From positions 62,001-126,000 of the forward strand of contig NZ_WBVO01000010.1 of NCBI RefSeq assembly GCF_008933115.1: 64,000 bases of DNA, read 5' to 3'. The notes beneath the pieces are model-generated. The model saw nothing but the letters and a program-made list of their open reading frames with translations. It was not told where the DNA came from and made no database searches. Below, piece after piece: positions 1 through 8,967 of this stretch (positions are counted from its first letter, which is position 1; every line of letters starts with the position of its first letter). A program made the translations under genes and the position numbers. The DNA comes from Phaeocystidibacter luteus. Its GTDB lineage: Bacteria > Bacteroidota > Bacteroidia > Flavobacteriales > Schleiferiaceae.

Positions 1-67
1 GCGAAAATTGAATGCGAAAGAATAGTTAAAGCGAATTGGATAACTCAATAAATTGTAATTTTATCAA

Positions 68-490
68 GTGAAATGGTTGAAGTCCATATCGTTAACACTA
101 CTCATCCTCATTTCCAACAGTGGGATTGCAGCAAATTATCATTGGTGCGCAGGTGAGTTAATGGAGGCTTCTATTTCGTGGGGGACTGAGAAGCTGAGTT
201 GTGGTATGTCTGAAATGGATACTTGCCCAATTCCCGCTACACCATCTGAAGAAGATACCCTTTCGAATCTATCATGCTGTGACCACACCAGTCATATTCT
301 TTCGGTTGATGATGAACTCCGTAAAAGTGATGTAAGTGTAGATAACATCACACTCCACTTTATTATCGCCTTCGCAACTTCCATTACCTCAACTCATTCG
401 CAGAAGGAAGTCTTAGGATACGACATCTCGCATCGCCCTTCGACCCATCGAATTCCTTTCTACATCATTCACTGCTCTTACCTGATTTAA
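68..490 (+). CDS. HYC_CC_PP-like small secreted protein
   Basis: 140-aa protein with an N-terminal signal peptide (hydrophobic residues about 7-21, cleavage near the AA at 21-22). A His-Trp-Cys motif follows at 25-27, further cysteines at 45 and 53, and a Cys-Cys pair at 70-71 followed by Asp-His. The C-terminus is a hydrophobic HCSYLI. This Cys/His spacing matches the small HYC_CC_PP family of Bacteroidota, whose members often sit beside heavy-metal efflux genes, as here (cusA begins 70 bp downstream). The usual Pro-Pro is replaced by Arg-Pro. A metal-binding role is inferred from the residues and neighbours only. Confidence 0.7.
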   Translation: MKWLKSISLTLLILISNSGIAANYHWCAGELMEASISWGTEKLSCGMSEMDTCPIPATPSEEDTLSNLSCCDHTSHILSVDDELRKSDVSVDNITLHFIIAFATSITSTHSQKEVLGYDISHRPSTHRIPFYIIHCSYLI

Positions 491-560
491 ATCTTTTCGT
501 TCACGAGTAAAAGCCATCCCCCTTGGATGGTGCATTCATGAATTGGAAAAGAAGTAAATC

Positions 561-3500
561 ATGCTCAACAAACTCATAGACTATTTTTTAAGGAACAAGC
601 TTGTAACGTCCTTGTTTCTCGGTGGTCTCATAATTTGGGGAATCGCCACTGCTCCGTTCGCATGGAACATCCCGGCCATCCCCTCCGCCCCAGTACCCGT
701 TGATGCCATACCGGATATTGGAGAAAATCAACAAATCGTATTCACTAAATGGCCAGGAAGATCTCCTCAAGATATTGAGGACCAAATCTCCTATCCACTA
801 ACAACGTATCTCCTCGGAATTCCTGGAGTAAAAACCATTCGGAGCAATTCCATGTTCGGATTCTCGAGTATCTATATCATATTCGAAGAAGATATTGAAT
901 TCTATTGGTCGCGTTCCCGAATCTTGGAGAAATTGAACTCCATGCCAAGCGGTTTGCTTCCGACAGGGATAACACCATCTTTAGGTCCAGATGCTACAGC
1001 CTTAGGCCAAGTGTACTGGTACACCATAGAAGGCAGAGATTCGAGCGGCCAAGTTACAGGCGGATGGGATCTTGATGAACTCAGAAGCATTCAGGACTTC
1101 TATGTAAAATATGCACTCAGTGCTGTAGATGGTGTTTCTGAAGTCGCCTCTATCGGAGGATTTGTGAAAGAGTATCAAATCGACGTCAATCCCGATGCTC
1201 TGCAGAGTTATGAAATCACACTACTCGATGTTGTGAATGCGGTTCGCAACTCCAACATTGACGTCGGAGCTCAAACCATAGAGGTGAACAAGGTCGAATA
1301 CATGGTTCGAGGACTAGGCTACGTCGAGTCTCTCGAAGACTTGGAACTGGCGGTTGTGGCAGAATTCGATAATACTCCCATCTATCTAAAAGAAGTTGCC
1401 CGTGTCAGCTATGGCCCGGCCACAAGACGAGGAATACTAGATAAAGGTGGCGCCGAGGTGGTTGGTGGTGTTGTCGTTGCGAGATATGGCGCAAATCCAA
1501 TGCACGTAATCAACGGAGTTAAGGAAAAAGTAGAGGCTATAGCGGGAGGACTTCCCTCAAAAGAATTAAGCGATGGAAGTACTAGTCAACTCACAATAGT
1601 TCCTTTCTACGATCGATCAGAATTGATTGAAGAAACCCTAGGCACGCTGGAGGAAGCACTTTCACTGGAAATTCTTATCACCATTCTGGTGGTACTGTTA
1701 ATGGTATACCACCTAAGGGCATCGATGCTAATATCATTACTCCTTCCTATAGCTGTGCTCTTCACCTTTATCGCAATGAAGGGTTTTGGCGTGGATGCAA
1801 ATATTGTCGCATTATCAGGAATAGCCATTGCAATTGGCACCATGGTAGACTTAGGTATTATTCTTACAGAAAACGTACTGGTTCACGTTAATGACGGATC
1901 GAATAAACCTCTAATCGACAGGATCTCGTCTGGAGTATCCGAAGTTTCTACTGCCATAGTAACTGCGGTTAGCACTACGGTAGTTAGCTTCATTCCTGTT
2001 TTCGCGATGGAGAACGCCGAGGGAAAACTGTTTGGTCCATTGGCCTACACAAAGACATTTGCACTTGTTGCAGCACTCTTAGTCTCACTGTTCTTTCTGC
2101 CCATGCTCGCCCACTTATTCATGTCCAAAGTGAAGGGCAAGTATTTAGCCATTGTTGCAAAAGTGCTCACCATACTGGCGGGAGTAGCTACTCTGGCACT
2201 AGGCCACACCGCTGTAGGTACAGGGCTTTTGTTAATCGGTGCAATTGACTTTTTCAAAACGAAATACGGAGGCTACGAAATCAACAATCGACTGTTGACC
2301 CATGTATGGCATAACTCCACAATCCTGATTGCTGTGGTTGTTGTAACGTGGATGCTTTCAAGCTACTGGATGCCATTAGGACCTGCGGTAGGCGAGCTCA
2401 TCAACTTTGTATTTGTGAGTGTGCTGGTAGGGCTAGTTCTTACTTTATTTTCACTGCTCAGATGGAGATACGAGCAAATCCTGCACTGGTGCTTGAATCA
2501 CAAGTGGACTTTCCTTTCCATTCCAGCGCTCTTCATCGTTCTTGCGCTAAACATTTGGCTTGGATTCTCAACCGTATTTAGCTTTATCCCTAAGGGGTTC
2601 AATGCAATAGACATCAATATTCAGCAAACCAAAGTATGGTCTAGCTTGTCGCATGCATTCCCAGGAATCGGACAAGAATTTATGCCGTCTTTGGATGAAG
2701 GTGCATTCCTGTTAATGCCCACCTCTATGCCCCATTCTGGTGTTGAATATAACCGGGAAATTGTTGGTCAGCTGGACATGCGCATTGCGTCCATACCAGA
2801 AATCAACGAAGTAGTTGGAAAGGCAGGGCGCGTAGAGTCAGCCATTGATCCCGCGCCAATTTCCATGTTCGAGAACATCATCACTTATAAGTCTGAATAT
2901 GCCACTGATCCTGATGGAAGAAGGTTGAGATTCAGAGCGCACGGAGACCGCTTCATTTTAGAAAATGGCACCTATGTCCAAATGGACTCAGCTGCCTATC
3001 TCGGCATACCATCTTCGGAGCTCATACCCGATGAAGACGGGTATTTCTACCGTCAATGGCGTCCAGAAATTGAATCACCCGATGATATATGGAACGAGAT
3101 TGTAGCCGCTTCAAGGATTCCAGGCGTCACATCTTCTCCAAAACTACAGCCTATTGAAACCCGGCTTGTCATGCTACAAACTGGCATGCGTGCACCAATG
3201 GGTATCAAGATTTACGGTGATGACCTGAAGGTCATGGAACGCTTTGGACAATCACTCGAAGGTCATTTGAAGAAGGTTCCAGGCGTAAAGGCAGAAGCCG
3301 TATTTGCCGATAGAATTGTAGGCAAACCCTACTTGGAAATCGACATTGATAGAGTGGCCATTGCTCAATATGGCTTGACCATTAAGGGGGTACAAGATGT
3401 CATTGAAATTGCCATAGGTGGCATTCCCCTTACCGCGAGTGTCGAAGGTCGTGAGCGATACAATATCCGTGTTCGATATCCGCGTGAGAGGCGGGATGAC

Positions 3501-4376
3501 CCTGAAGCTATTGGAGAAATTTTGGTTCCCACACCTTCAGGTACTCAAATTCCATTGTCACAACTAGCTGATTTGAATTATGTACAAGGGCCTCAATCCA
3601 TTAAGAGTGAAGACACCTTTTTGGTAGGGTATGTTCTTTTCGATAAGCAAGATGGATATTCAGAGGTAGAAGTCGTTAACAACGCACAGTCCTTCCTCAA
3701 AGATAGAATAGATGCAGGCGAGCTGATTATGCCGGAAGGTATTCGATATGAATTCTCAGGATCCTATGAGAATCAAGTGCGCGCAGAAAAACGTTTGTCA
3801 TTCATCGTTCCTGTAGTACTTGTGCTGGTATTCCTCATTCTCTATTTCCAATTCAAGAGTGCCTCAACTTCCATGATGGTATTTTCTGGCATAGCGATGG
3901 CCTTTAGTGGTGCTTTTCTTGTGCTGTGGTTATTTGGACAGTCCTGGTTCATGGATTTTGATGTGATTGGCCAGTCGTTTAGGTCCATCTTCGGCATTCA
4001 AACCATCAACCTAAGTGTGGCCGTATGGGTTGGATTTATTGCACTTTTTGGAATTGCCACCGATGATGGTGTGCTGATGGCGACGTATTTAGATGAATCG
4101 TTCAAGAGGAACAAGCCCAAGAACATGAAGGAAGTTCGTGAAGCAGTTGTTGAAGGAGGCCTCAAGCGTATTCGCCCAGCCGTCATGACTTCGGCAACGA
4201 CGGTCATCGCACTACTCCCTATCCTCTCCTCTTCTGGAAGAGGAGCCGATGTAATGATTCCGATGGCCATTCCAGCTGTTGGAGGGATGTTGATGGCGTC
4301 TATCACTTACTTTATTGTGCCAGTGCTTTATGCCATGCGAGAAGAGCGTAGAATCCGAAAAAGTACTAAATCATGA
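561..4376 (+). CDS. cusA: Heavy-metal efflux RND transporter permease (CusA/CzcA family)
   Basis: Inner-membrane proton-driven pump of the heavy-metal efflux RND family, which forms a tripartite complex with an adaptor and an outer-membrane channel. Residues 1-40 hold the first membrane helix; the porter segment KWPGRSPQDIEDQISYPLT is typical of CzcA/CusA. The helix with GTMVDLGIILTENV (about 427-440) corresponds to the proton-relay helix, and the MPSLDEGAFLLMPTSMP block near 709-725 is a family signature. It is 1271 aa against roughly 1040 for E. coli CusA; the excess lies around residues 525-690, where several extra hydrophobic segments occur. It is the first gene of a translationally coupled operon. 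The substrate (Cu/Ag or Zn/Co/Cd) cannot be decided from sequence alone. Confidence 0.93.
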   Translation: MLNKLIDYFLRNKLVTSLFLGGLIIWGIATAPFAWNIPAIPSAPVPVDAIPDIGENQQIVFTKWPGRSPQDIEDQISYPLTTYLLGIPGVKTIRSNSMFGFSSIYIIFEEDIEFYWSRSRILEKLNSMPSGLLPTGITPSLGPDATALGQVYWYTIEGRDSSGQVTGGWDLDELRSIQDFYVKYALSAVDGVSEVASIGGFVKEYQIDVNPDALQSYEITLLDVVNAVRNSNIDVGAQTIEVNKVEYMVRGLGYVESLEDLELAVVAEFDNTPIYLKEVARVSYGPATRRGILDKGGAEVVGGVVVARYGANPMHVINGVKEKVEAIAGGLPSKELSDGSTSQLTIVPFYDRSELIEETLGTLEEALSLEILITILVVLLMVYHLRASMLISLLLPIAVLFTFIAMKGFGVDANIVALSGIAIAIGTMVDLGIILTENVLVHVNDGSNKPLIDRISSGVSEVSTAIVTAVSTTVVSFIPVFAMENAEGKLFGPLAYTKTFALVAALLVSLFFLPMLAHLFMSKVKGKYLAIVAKVLTILAGVATLALGHTAVGTGLLLIGAIDFFKTKYGGYEINNRLLTHVWHNSTILIAVVVVTWMLSSYWMPLGPAVGELINFVFVSVLVGLVLTLFSLLRWRYEQILHWCLNHKWTFLSIPALFIVLALNIWLGFSTVFSFIPKGFNAIDINIQQTKVWSSLSHAFPGIGQEFMPSLDEGAFLLMPTSMPHSGVEYNREIVGQLDMRIASIPEINEVVGKAGRVESAIDPAPISMFENIITYKSEYATDPDGRRLRFRAHGDRFILENGTYVQMDSAAYLGIPSSELIPDEDGYFYRQWRPEIESPDDIWNEIVAASRIPGVTSSPKLQPIETRLVMLQTGMRAPMGIKIYGDDLKVMERFGQSLEGHLKKVPGVKAEAVFADRIVGKPYLEIDIDRVAIAQYGLTIKGVQDVIEIAIGGIPLTASVEGRERYNIRVRYPRERRDDPEAIGEILVPTPSGTQIPLSQLADLNYVQGPQSIKSEDTFLVGYVLFDKQDGYSEVEVVNNAQSFLKDRIDAGELIMPEGIRYEFSGSYENQVRAEKRLSFIVPVVLVLVFLILYFQFKSASTSMMVFSGIAMAFSGAFLVLWLFGQSWFMDFDVIGQSFRSIFGIQTINLSVAVWVGFIALFGIATDDGVLMATYLDESFKRNKPKNMKEVREAVVEGGLKRIRPAVMTSATTVIALLPILSSSGRGADVMIPMAIPAVGGMLMASITYFIVPVLYAMREERRIRKSTKS

Positions 4377-5608
4377 GAGTCCTATTTATCACCCTATTTG
4401 GCTTATTCTCCACAGGACTGAGCGCTCAGAGTTTAGATAGCTTAAAAATCGAAGCCATTCAGAACAACCCGTCAGTTTTGGCTTCATATCACTTGTTTGA
4501 AGCACAATTGGAACGAGTGGCGCAAGTGAATGCTCTTCCCGATCCTCAGTTGTCGGCTGGGGTATTCATCCAGCCTATCGAAACACGAGTTGGACCACAA
4601 GTTGCCAAAGTTTCGATTTCACAAATGTTCCCATGGTTCGGAACGCTTAGTGCTAGAGGCGATGCAGCAGCACTACAAGCTGAAGCTGCTTATGCCGTAT
4701 TTCTCAATGAGAAATTAACAGTGACGCGGAATCTTGAGATTACCTATTACGAGTGGTTAGAATGGCATGAATCCATGACTATTCTGCAGGATGATATTAC
4801 TCTTCTTGAGCGAATCTTGAATACTGCCGAACTTCAAGCTGAAGTTGGAGAAGCGAGCTTGGCCGATGTGCTCCGCCTCCAGATCCGTATCGAAGATGTG
4901 AAATCGAATCTCAATCAATTGAGAAATCAAGAAGAGGTGATTTTGACCAAGCTGAGATCCCATTTGAATCGTGTAGACTCCATCACTATTCAATTGGAAG
5001 TAGTGCCAATAGACTCAATGGATTACTTCATAACATGGCCAGTGGATTCTGGAATAGATAATCACCCAAGGATTAGTAGATTTCTTTCTCTTCGGAATAG
5101 CGAAATATCTAGGGAAGAAGCTGCAAAAAAAGCAGGATATCCAAGTATTGGATTGGGTTTGGATTACATGTTCGTAAATCCAAGGTCAGACATGTCGGTT
5201 CCCAATAGCGGACAAGATGCAATCATGCCAATGGTGTCCATCTCTCTCCCTATTTTCAGATCGAAGTACAATGCCAGTATTCGAGAAGCTCAGCTTCGTC
5301 AGAATGCATATGACTACCAAAGTCAGAATGAAGCTAATGCAATTCGAAACGAATGGGAAATGGTGAAATTTGAATGGTTATATAATCTAGAAGAAGTTCG
5401 TAGACTGGAAAGCAACGTGGATCGAGCTTCCTCTACCTTGAGATTACTTGTATCGGCATATGAAGCTGATGGGGCCGATTTCAACGGTGTGCTAGAAGTG
5501 GAGGAGTTATTACTCAAGTACAGATTGGAAGAGTTATCCGCGAAAATCAACTTACTGAAAACAAAGTCTCAATTGAATTATCTGTTGGGAGAAAACATAG
5601 AAAAATGA
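4373..5608 (+). CDS. TolC family outer-membrane efflux protein
   Basis: 411-aa outer-membrane channel component of the tripartite metal efflux system. A signal peptide ends at about residue 19 (LSAQ). The rest is two repeats of long amphipathic helices with heptad patterns, typical of TolC/CusC, including the PDPQLSAG segment near residue 55 that is common in Bacteroidota CusC-like proteins. Its start overlaps the cusA stop by 4 bp (ATGA) and its stop overlaps the start of the adaptor gene by 4 bp, so the three proteins are probably made in matched amounts from one mRNA. Confidence 0.9.
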   Translation: MRVLFITLFGLFSTGLSAQSLDSLKIEAIQNNPSVLASYHLFEAQLERVAQVNALPDPQLSAGVFIQPIETRVGPQVAKVSISQMFPWFGTLSARGDAAALQAEAAYAVFLNEKLTVTRNLEITYYEWLEWHESMTILQDDITLLERILNTAELQAEVGEASLADVLRLQIRIEDVKSNLNQLRNQEEVILTKLRSHLNRVDSITIQLEVVPIDSMDYFITWPVDSGIDNHPRISRFLSLRNSEISREEAAKKAGYPSIGLGLDYMFVNPRSDMSVPNSGQDAIMPMVSISLPIFRSKYNASIREAQLRQNAYDYQSQNEANAIRNEWEMVKFEWLYNLEEVRRLESNVDRASSTLRLLVSAYEADGADFNGVLEVEELLLKYRLEELSAKINLLKTKSQLNYLLGENIEK

Positions 5609-7272
5609 AAAAGAAGCAAATCATTGGAATTATAGCAGTGGCTATTGTCGCCGGTGCTCTTGGGTGGTTGATCAAACCCAATCATGAAGCACATAACCAC
5701 ACCGAAACAGTCACTGAATCTCAAATTTGGACTTGTTCTATGCATCCTCAGATAAGGAGCAATGAACCAGGAAATTGTCCGATTTGTGGGATGGATTTGA
5801 TTCCTCTTGAAGAAGAGGGCGAATCGGCGAATTCTCATGAAATTTCACTCACCGAAAATGCAAGGAGACTCGCAAATGTTCAAACAGAGGTCGTTGGCCA
5901 CTCTGAAACATCAAATGAAATCAGACTCAGTGGAAAAGTGAAGCCAGACGAGCGTTTAGTACAATCTCAGACCGCTCATTTCCCTGGAAGGATAGAGTCT
6001 CTAGCTGTAGATTTCACCGGAGCTTATGTTGAAAAAGGACAGGTAATAGCACGAATTTACAGCCCACAACTTCTGGTTGCCCAGCGTGAACTTCAGGAAG
6101 CCGCACGATTCAAGGATTCTCAACCGAGCTTGTATCAAGGAGCTAGGCGCAAGCTGCAGAATTGGACTATTCCAGCTCATCAAATCGATGCTATTGAGGC
6201 CGGCTCTATAGACATGAATGCCTTTCCTGTTTTGGCCAACGCTTCGGGCTACGTAACCGCTTTGAATGTATCTCAAGGAGACTATATTGATCGAGGTACT
6301 GTCATGTATGAGATTACAGGTTTGGAAAAAGTGTGGATTTCACTTGACGTTTATGAAAACCAATTGAATGCCATCTCCAAAGGTGATGAAGTGACGTATA
6401 CAGTTAGGAGCAATCCAGGCAATAAATACACTGGGGTGATTGATTACTTAGATCCTGTTCTCCAAGGATCACGCCGCACACTAGAAGCACGAGTGGTACA
6501 TCAAAACCGAGGTCAAGAATTAAAACCAGAAATGATTGTTTCTGCAGTCGTAAAGCCAAAGGTCAATTCAATGCAATTATCCGTACCGTCGAGTGCAGTT
6601 CTTTGGACTGGAGAAAGGTCGATTGTCTATGTAGAGAATCCATCTAGTGCAGGTGTATATCAATTGCGAAATGTAGAATTAGGCCAGCAAATTGGTCGTC
6701 GCTATGAGGTGCTAAAAGGATTACAAAGCGGCGAAAAAGTGGTAATCAATGGTACGTTTACGGTAGATGCAGCTGCTCAACTCGCTTCAAAGCCAAGCAT
6801 GATGTCAAATGAATCTGAATCCAAACACGCCGTTAGTGCTCAAACAGAAGAGAAATTGAGGCAGCTTCTTAGCACTTATTTGGAATGGGAAAACGCCTTA
6901 CACAACGATGAATTGGAAAAGGCTAGGTCAGCATTTAATGCGTTTCAAGATAACGCTTCCCAGTTCCAGATGAGCGACTTCGCAGGTCCCGCGCATCAAG
7001 TATATATGGAAGCCGTTTCAGGATTAGAATTGTCAGGCAGTAGTGCGTCCATTTCGATACAGGAACTGCGTGAACAATTTTATTCTGCCTCCAAGGCCCT
7101 GATTCTTCTCACTGAAAAAATTGAGTACAACACCGACGAACTCTACGTTCTTCATTGCCCCATGGCAAACTCGAATAATGGTGCCGATTGGCTTAGCACA
7201 CAACCCGAAGTTCTGAATCCATATTTCGGTTCGAGCATGTTGAGATGTGGAGAGGTGAAATCAGCGATCTGA
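5605..7272 (+). CDS. cusB: Heavy-metal efflux periplasmic adaptor (CusB-like) with metal-binding N-domain and DUF3347
   Basis: 555-aa membrane-fusion protein linking the RND pump to the TolC channel. Residues 5-24 form an N-terminal anchor. A heavy-metal-binding domain follows, with C44, M46, H47, C58, C61 and M63 (WTCSMHP...CPICGMDLIPL), the hallmark of CusB/CzcB proteins from Bacteroidota. Next come the barrel-sandwich and beta-barrel adaptor regions (about 95-390). The C-terminus (about 410-555) is a DUF3347-like domain ending in HCPMA...NPYFG...MLRCGEV, with cysteines that may bind metal. It is the last gene of the coupled three-gene operon; the first tRNA-fragment repeat starts 72 bp after its stop. 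Confidence 0.92.
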   Translation: MKKKQIIGIIAVAIVAGALGWLIKPNHEAHNHTETVTESQIWTCSMHPQIRSNEPGNCPICGMDLIPLEEEGESANSHEISLTENARRLANVQTEVVGHSETSNEIRLSGKVKPDERLVQSQTAHFPGRIESLAVDFTGAYVEKGQVIARIYSPQLLVAQRELQEAARFKDSQPSLYQGARRKLQNWTIPAHQIDAIEAGSIDMNAFPVLANASGYVTALNVSQGDYIDRGTVMYEITGLEKVWISLDVYENQLNAISKGDEVTYTVRSNPGNKYTGVIDYLDPVLQGSRRTLEARVVHQNRGQELKPEMIVSAVVKPKVNSMQLSVPSSAVLWTGERSIVYVENPSSAGVYQLRNVELGQQIGRRYEVLKGLQSGEKVVINGTFTVDAAAQLASKPSMMSNESESKHAVSAQTEEKLRQLLSTYLEWENALHNDELEKARSAFNAFQDNASQFQMSDFAGPAHQVYMEAVSGLELSGSSASISIQELREQFYSASKALILLTEKIEYNTDELYVLHCPMANSNNGADWLSTQPEVLNPYFGSSMLRCGEVKSAI

Positions 7273-7344
7273 TTAATCCAACCAGAATTGATTCTAAAGA
7301 GTTTGATATCTTCGTTTCTGGATTCGAATTGAGAACTTCTGAGC

Positions 7345-7400
7345 CGGTGAGAGGGGGACTCGAACCCCCGGTACCTATCCAATGATAACACACTATCGAT
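7345..7400 (-). pseudogene. tRNA-Ser-like 3' fragment (anticodon loop to 3' end)
   Basis: Reverse-complement reading gives an anticodon-loop-like segment TCGATA, a 3' anticodon strand GTGTG, a 5-bp variable arm (TTATC-attg-GATAG), a perfect T-arm (GGGGG TTCGAGT CCCCC) and acceptor strand TCTCACC with discriminator G at 7345. The long variable arm and G discriminator fit a class II tRNA-Ser, and CGA fits the anticodon position. No matching 5' half (GGTGAGA, D-arm, CACAC) precedes it, so this is a fragment and not a functional gene. Confidence 0.7.
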
Positions 7401-7666
7401 TTACGAGAACTCAATATTCATAGGACTTCGGAATCTCTGTCGATTCCGAAGTCTTACTTCGCAATATTGCGAAGTAAGAAGTGGTCTTATTGATCCATTT
7501 AGTAGGAACTTACTATCTTCAAACTAAGGTTACCAACTGAGAACTTCTGAGCGAGAAGCCCTCTGCACTGAGAAGTTTCTCCCGCAACCGCGGGATAACC
7601 CTTCTGAGAAGCAAGGCTCTGAAATACTGATTTTTAGGACGATATAAGAGAGGTTCATTTCCCTCC
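7345..7666 (-). repeat. Modular tRNA-fragment repeat, copy A
   Basis: First of four related modules (others begin at 8600, 10090 and 10720). Read on the minus strand it is a conserved tail starting GGAGGGAAATGAACC, two adjacent perfect palindromes, then the 3' part of a tRNA gene. The palindromes are an 11-bp stem with a 6-base loop at 7425-7452 (ACTTCGGAATC/GATTCCGAAGT) and a 24-bp perfect palindrome at 7454-7477. The tail holds another small hairpin (TCCCGC/GCGGGA). It separates the cusABC operon from merTP. It is best explained as the end of an integrative element next to a displaced tRNA 3' end; that is inference. Confidence 0.8.
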
Positions 7667-7742
7667 TTCTTGGAGAGAGAATAGATTTGATTGAAATTAA
7701 GAATGTTAATTTTGCATTGATAATTAGAAAACAGGGGTTTCA

Positions 7743-8354
7743 ATGAAGAAAAAGAACTCGAGAGCATTCGCCTTTACCGGTCTGCTTACTGCAATTACTG
7801 CATCGCTTTGTTGCATAACCCCTGTGTTGGCCCTGATGGCTGGATCAAGCGGACTTGCCGCGACATTTTCTTGGTTAGAGCCATATAGGCGATGGTTAAT
7901 AGGCTTGTCCGCTCTAACCTTAGTGTTTGCATGGTACCAAAAGCTGAAACCGAGATCCGCTGAAGAAATTGCATGTGAATGTGAAGAGGATGCAAAGCCC
8001 TCATTTTGGCAATCGAAGAAGTTTCTGGGGATAATAAGTGTCTTCGCATTGTTGATGATGGCCTTTCCGTATTATTCAACTTCCTTTTATCCTGAACCGA
8101 CAATTTCTCCAGCTCAAACAGCTCAAAATGAGTCAAGCTATGAAATCAATATTAGTGGCATGACTTGTTCTGGATGTGAAGAGCACGTGAAAATGGAAGT
8201 AGGAAGCCTACCAGGAATATCAGGATTGGAAGTGTCTTATGAAAAAGGAAGTGCTTTGGTTTCCTTTGATAAAGAACTTACCAATCTTGAAGAGGTGAAG
8301 GAAGCCGTGAAGAAGACCGGATATACAGTAGAATCGGTTAAGCAATCAAGATGA
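7743..8354 (+). CDS. merTP: MerTP-type mercuric transport protein (MerT membrane domain fused to HMA domain)
   Basis: 203-aa inner-membrane protein. Residues 8-65 hold two to three membrane segments, with a vicinal Cys-Cys (SLCCITPVLALMAG) in the first, the mercuric-ion site of MerT. A loop with C-E-C follows near 77-80 and a further membrane helix near 98-112. The C-terminal 65 residues are a heavy-metal-associated domain with the motif GMTCSGC, equivalent to MerP. Such MerT-MerP fusions occur in Bacteroidota. It imports Hg(II) or a similar soft metal; no mercuric reductase (merA) is seen here. It overlaps the next gene by 4 bp. The cassette is bounded by tRNA-fragment repeats A and B. Confidence 0.88.
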   Translation: MKKKNSRAFAFTGLLTAITASLCCITPVLALMAGSSGLAATFSWLEPYRRWLIGLSALTLVFAWYQKLKPRSAEEIACECEEDAKPSFWQSKKFLGIISVFALLMMAFPYYSTSFYPEPTISPAQTAQNESSYEINISGMTCSGCEEHVKMEVGSLPGISGLEVSYEKGSALVSFDKELTNLEEVKEAVKKTGYTVESVKQSR

Positions 8355-8563
8355 GCGAGGTAATTTTAAAATCTACAATAACATGTCCTACATGTGGACA
8401 TCAGAAGGAGGAAATCATGCCCACTGATGCCTGTCAATTTTTCTATAATTGTGAAAATTGCAAGGAAGTACTTCGACCAGAGCCCGGTGACTGTTGCGTC
8501 TATTGTTCTTATGGGTCGGCAGCTTGTCCACCTATTCAGGAAAATGGTAAAGGTTGCTGCTGA
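8351..8563 (+). CDS. GDCCVxC-domain small cysteine-rich protein
   Basis: 70-aa protein with ten cysteines, including CPTCGH near the N-terminus, CENC in the middle, the signature GDCCVYC near residue 47 and a terminal CC. This is the small GDCCVxC family found beside mercury and copper genes in many bacteria; some homologues replace a cysteine with selenocysteine, but none is needed here. The start codon overlaps the merTP stop by 4 bp, so the two are co-translated. A thiol-based metal-handling role is inferred. Confidence 0.85.
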   Translation: MSEVILKSTITCPTCGHQKEEIMPTDACQFFYNCENCKEVLRPEPGDCCVYCSYGSAACPPIQENGKGCC

Positions 8564-8599
8564 TGTTTTTTTAAGTGAAGGGAATAGAACCTTTTGAGG

Positions 8600-8624
8600 T
8601 GGAGATAGTCGGAGTCGAACCGAC
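8600..8624 (-). pseudogene. tRNA 3' fragment (T-arm and acceptor strand), second tRNA type
   Basis: On the minus strand: T-arm GTCGG TTCGACT CCGAC, acceptor strand TATCTCC and discriminator A at 8600. The preceding bases differ between this copy and the one at 10720, so only the T-arm and acceptor part can be called tRNA with confidence. No partner GGAGATA 5' strand precedes it. The amino acid identity was not assigned. Confidence 0.6.
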
Positions 8625-8880
8625 GCCACCTCACTACTTTCATATAGATACGAATTACTTTAACCCGCTTGAACACTACTCTCCGGAATCTCTGTCGATT
8701 CCGAAGTCTTATTGATCCATTTAGTAGGAACTTATTATCTTCGAACTAAGGTTACCAACTGAGAACTTCTGAGCGAGAAGCCCTCGACGTTGAGAAGTTT
8801 CCAAATCGTAACCCTTCTGAGAAGCATAGCTCTGAAACACTGATTTTCAGGACGATATAAGAGAGGTTCATTTCCCTCCC
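8600..8880 (-). repeat. Modular tRNA-fragment repeat, copy B
   Basis: Second module. It carries a different tRNA 3' fragment from copy A but the same hairpin (GGAATC/GATTCC core near 8683-8703) and the same tail ending at TTCATTTCCCTCC. Against copy A it lacks exactly 33 bp that contain the 24-bp palindrome; the deletion lies between two GTCTTA direct repeats that are present in A. It marks the right edge of the merTP cassette. Confidence 0.78.
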
Positions 8881-8967
8881 TCTCCGGGGATAGTAACAAT
8901 AACATTACGGGTTTTCGAACAAGATCCTATTATAGAGGAAGTGTGGCAGAACAGTATCTTAATAACT

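Noticed and set aside
514-530. Terminator between the HYC_CC_PP-like gene and cusA
   Set aside because: CCATCC/GGATGG can form a small hairpin but no T run follows, so termination is not supported.
7519-7767. 82-aa minus-strand ORF in repeat copy A
   Set aside because: It lies over the conserved module tail and the frame is not kept in copy B or D.
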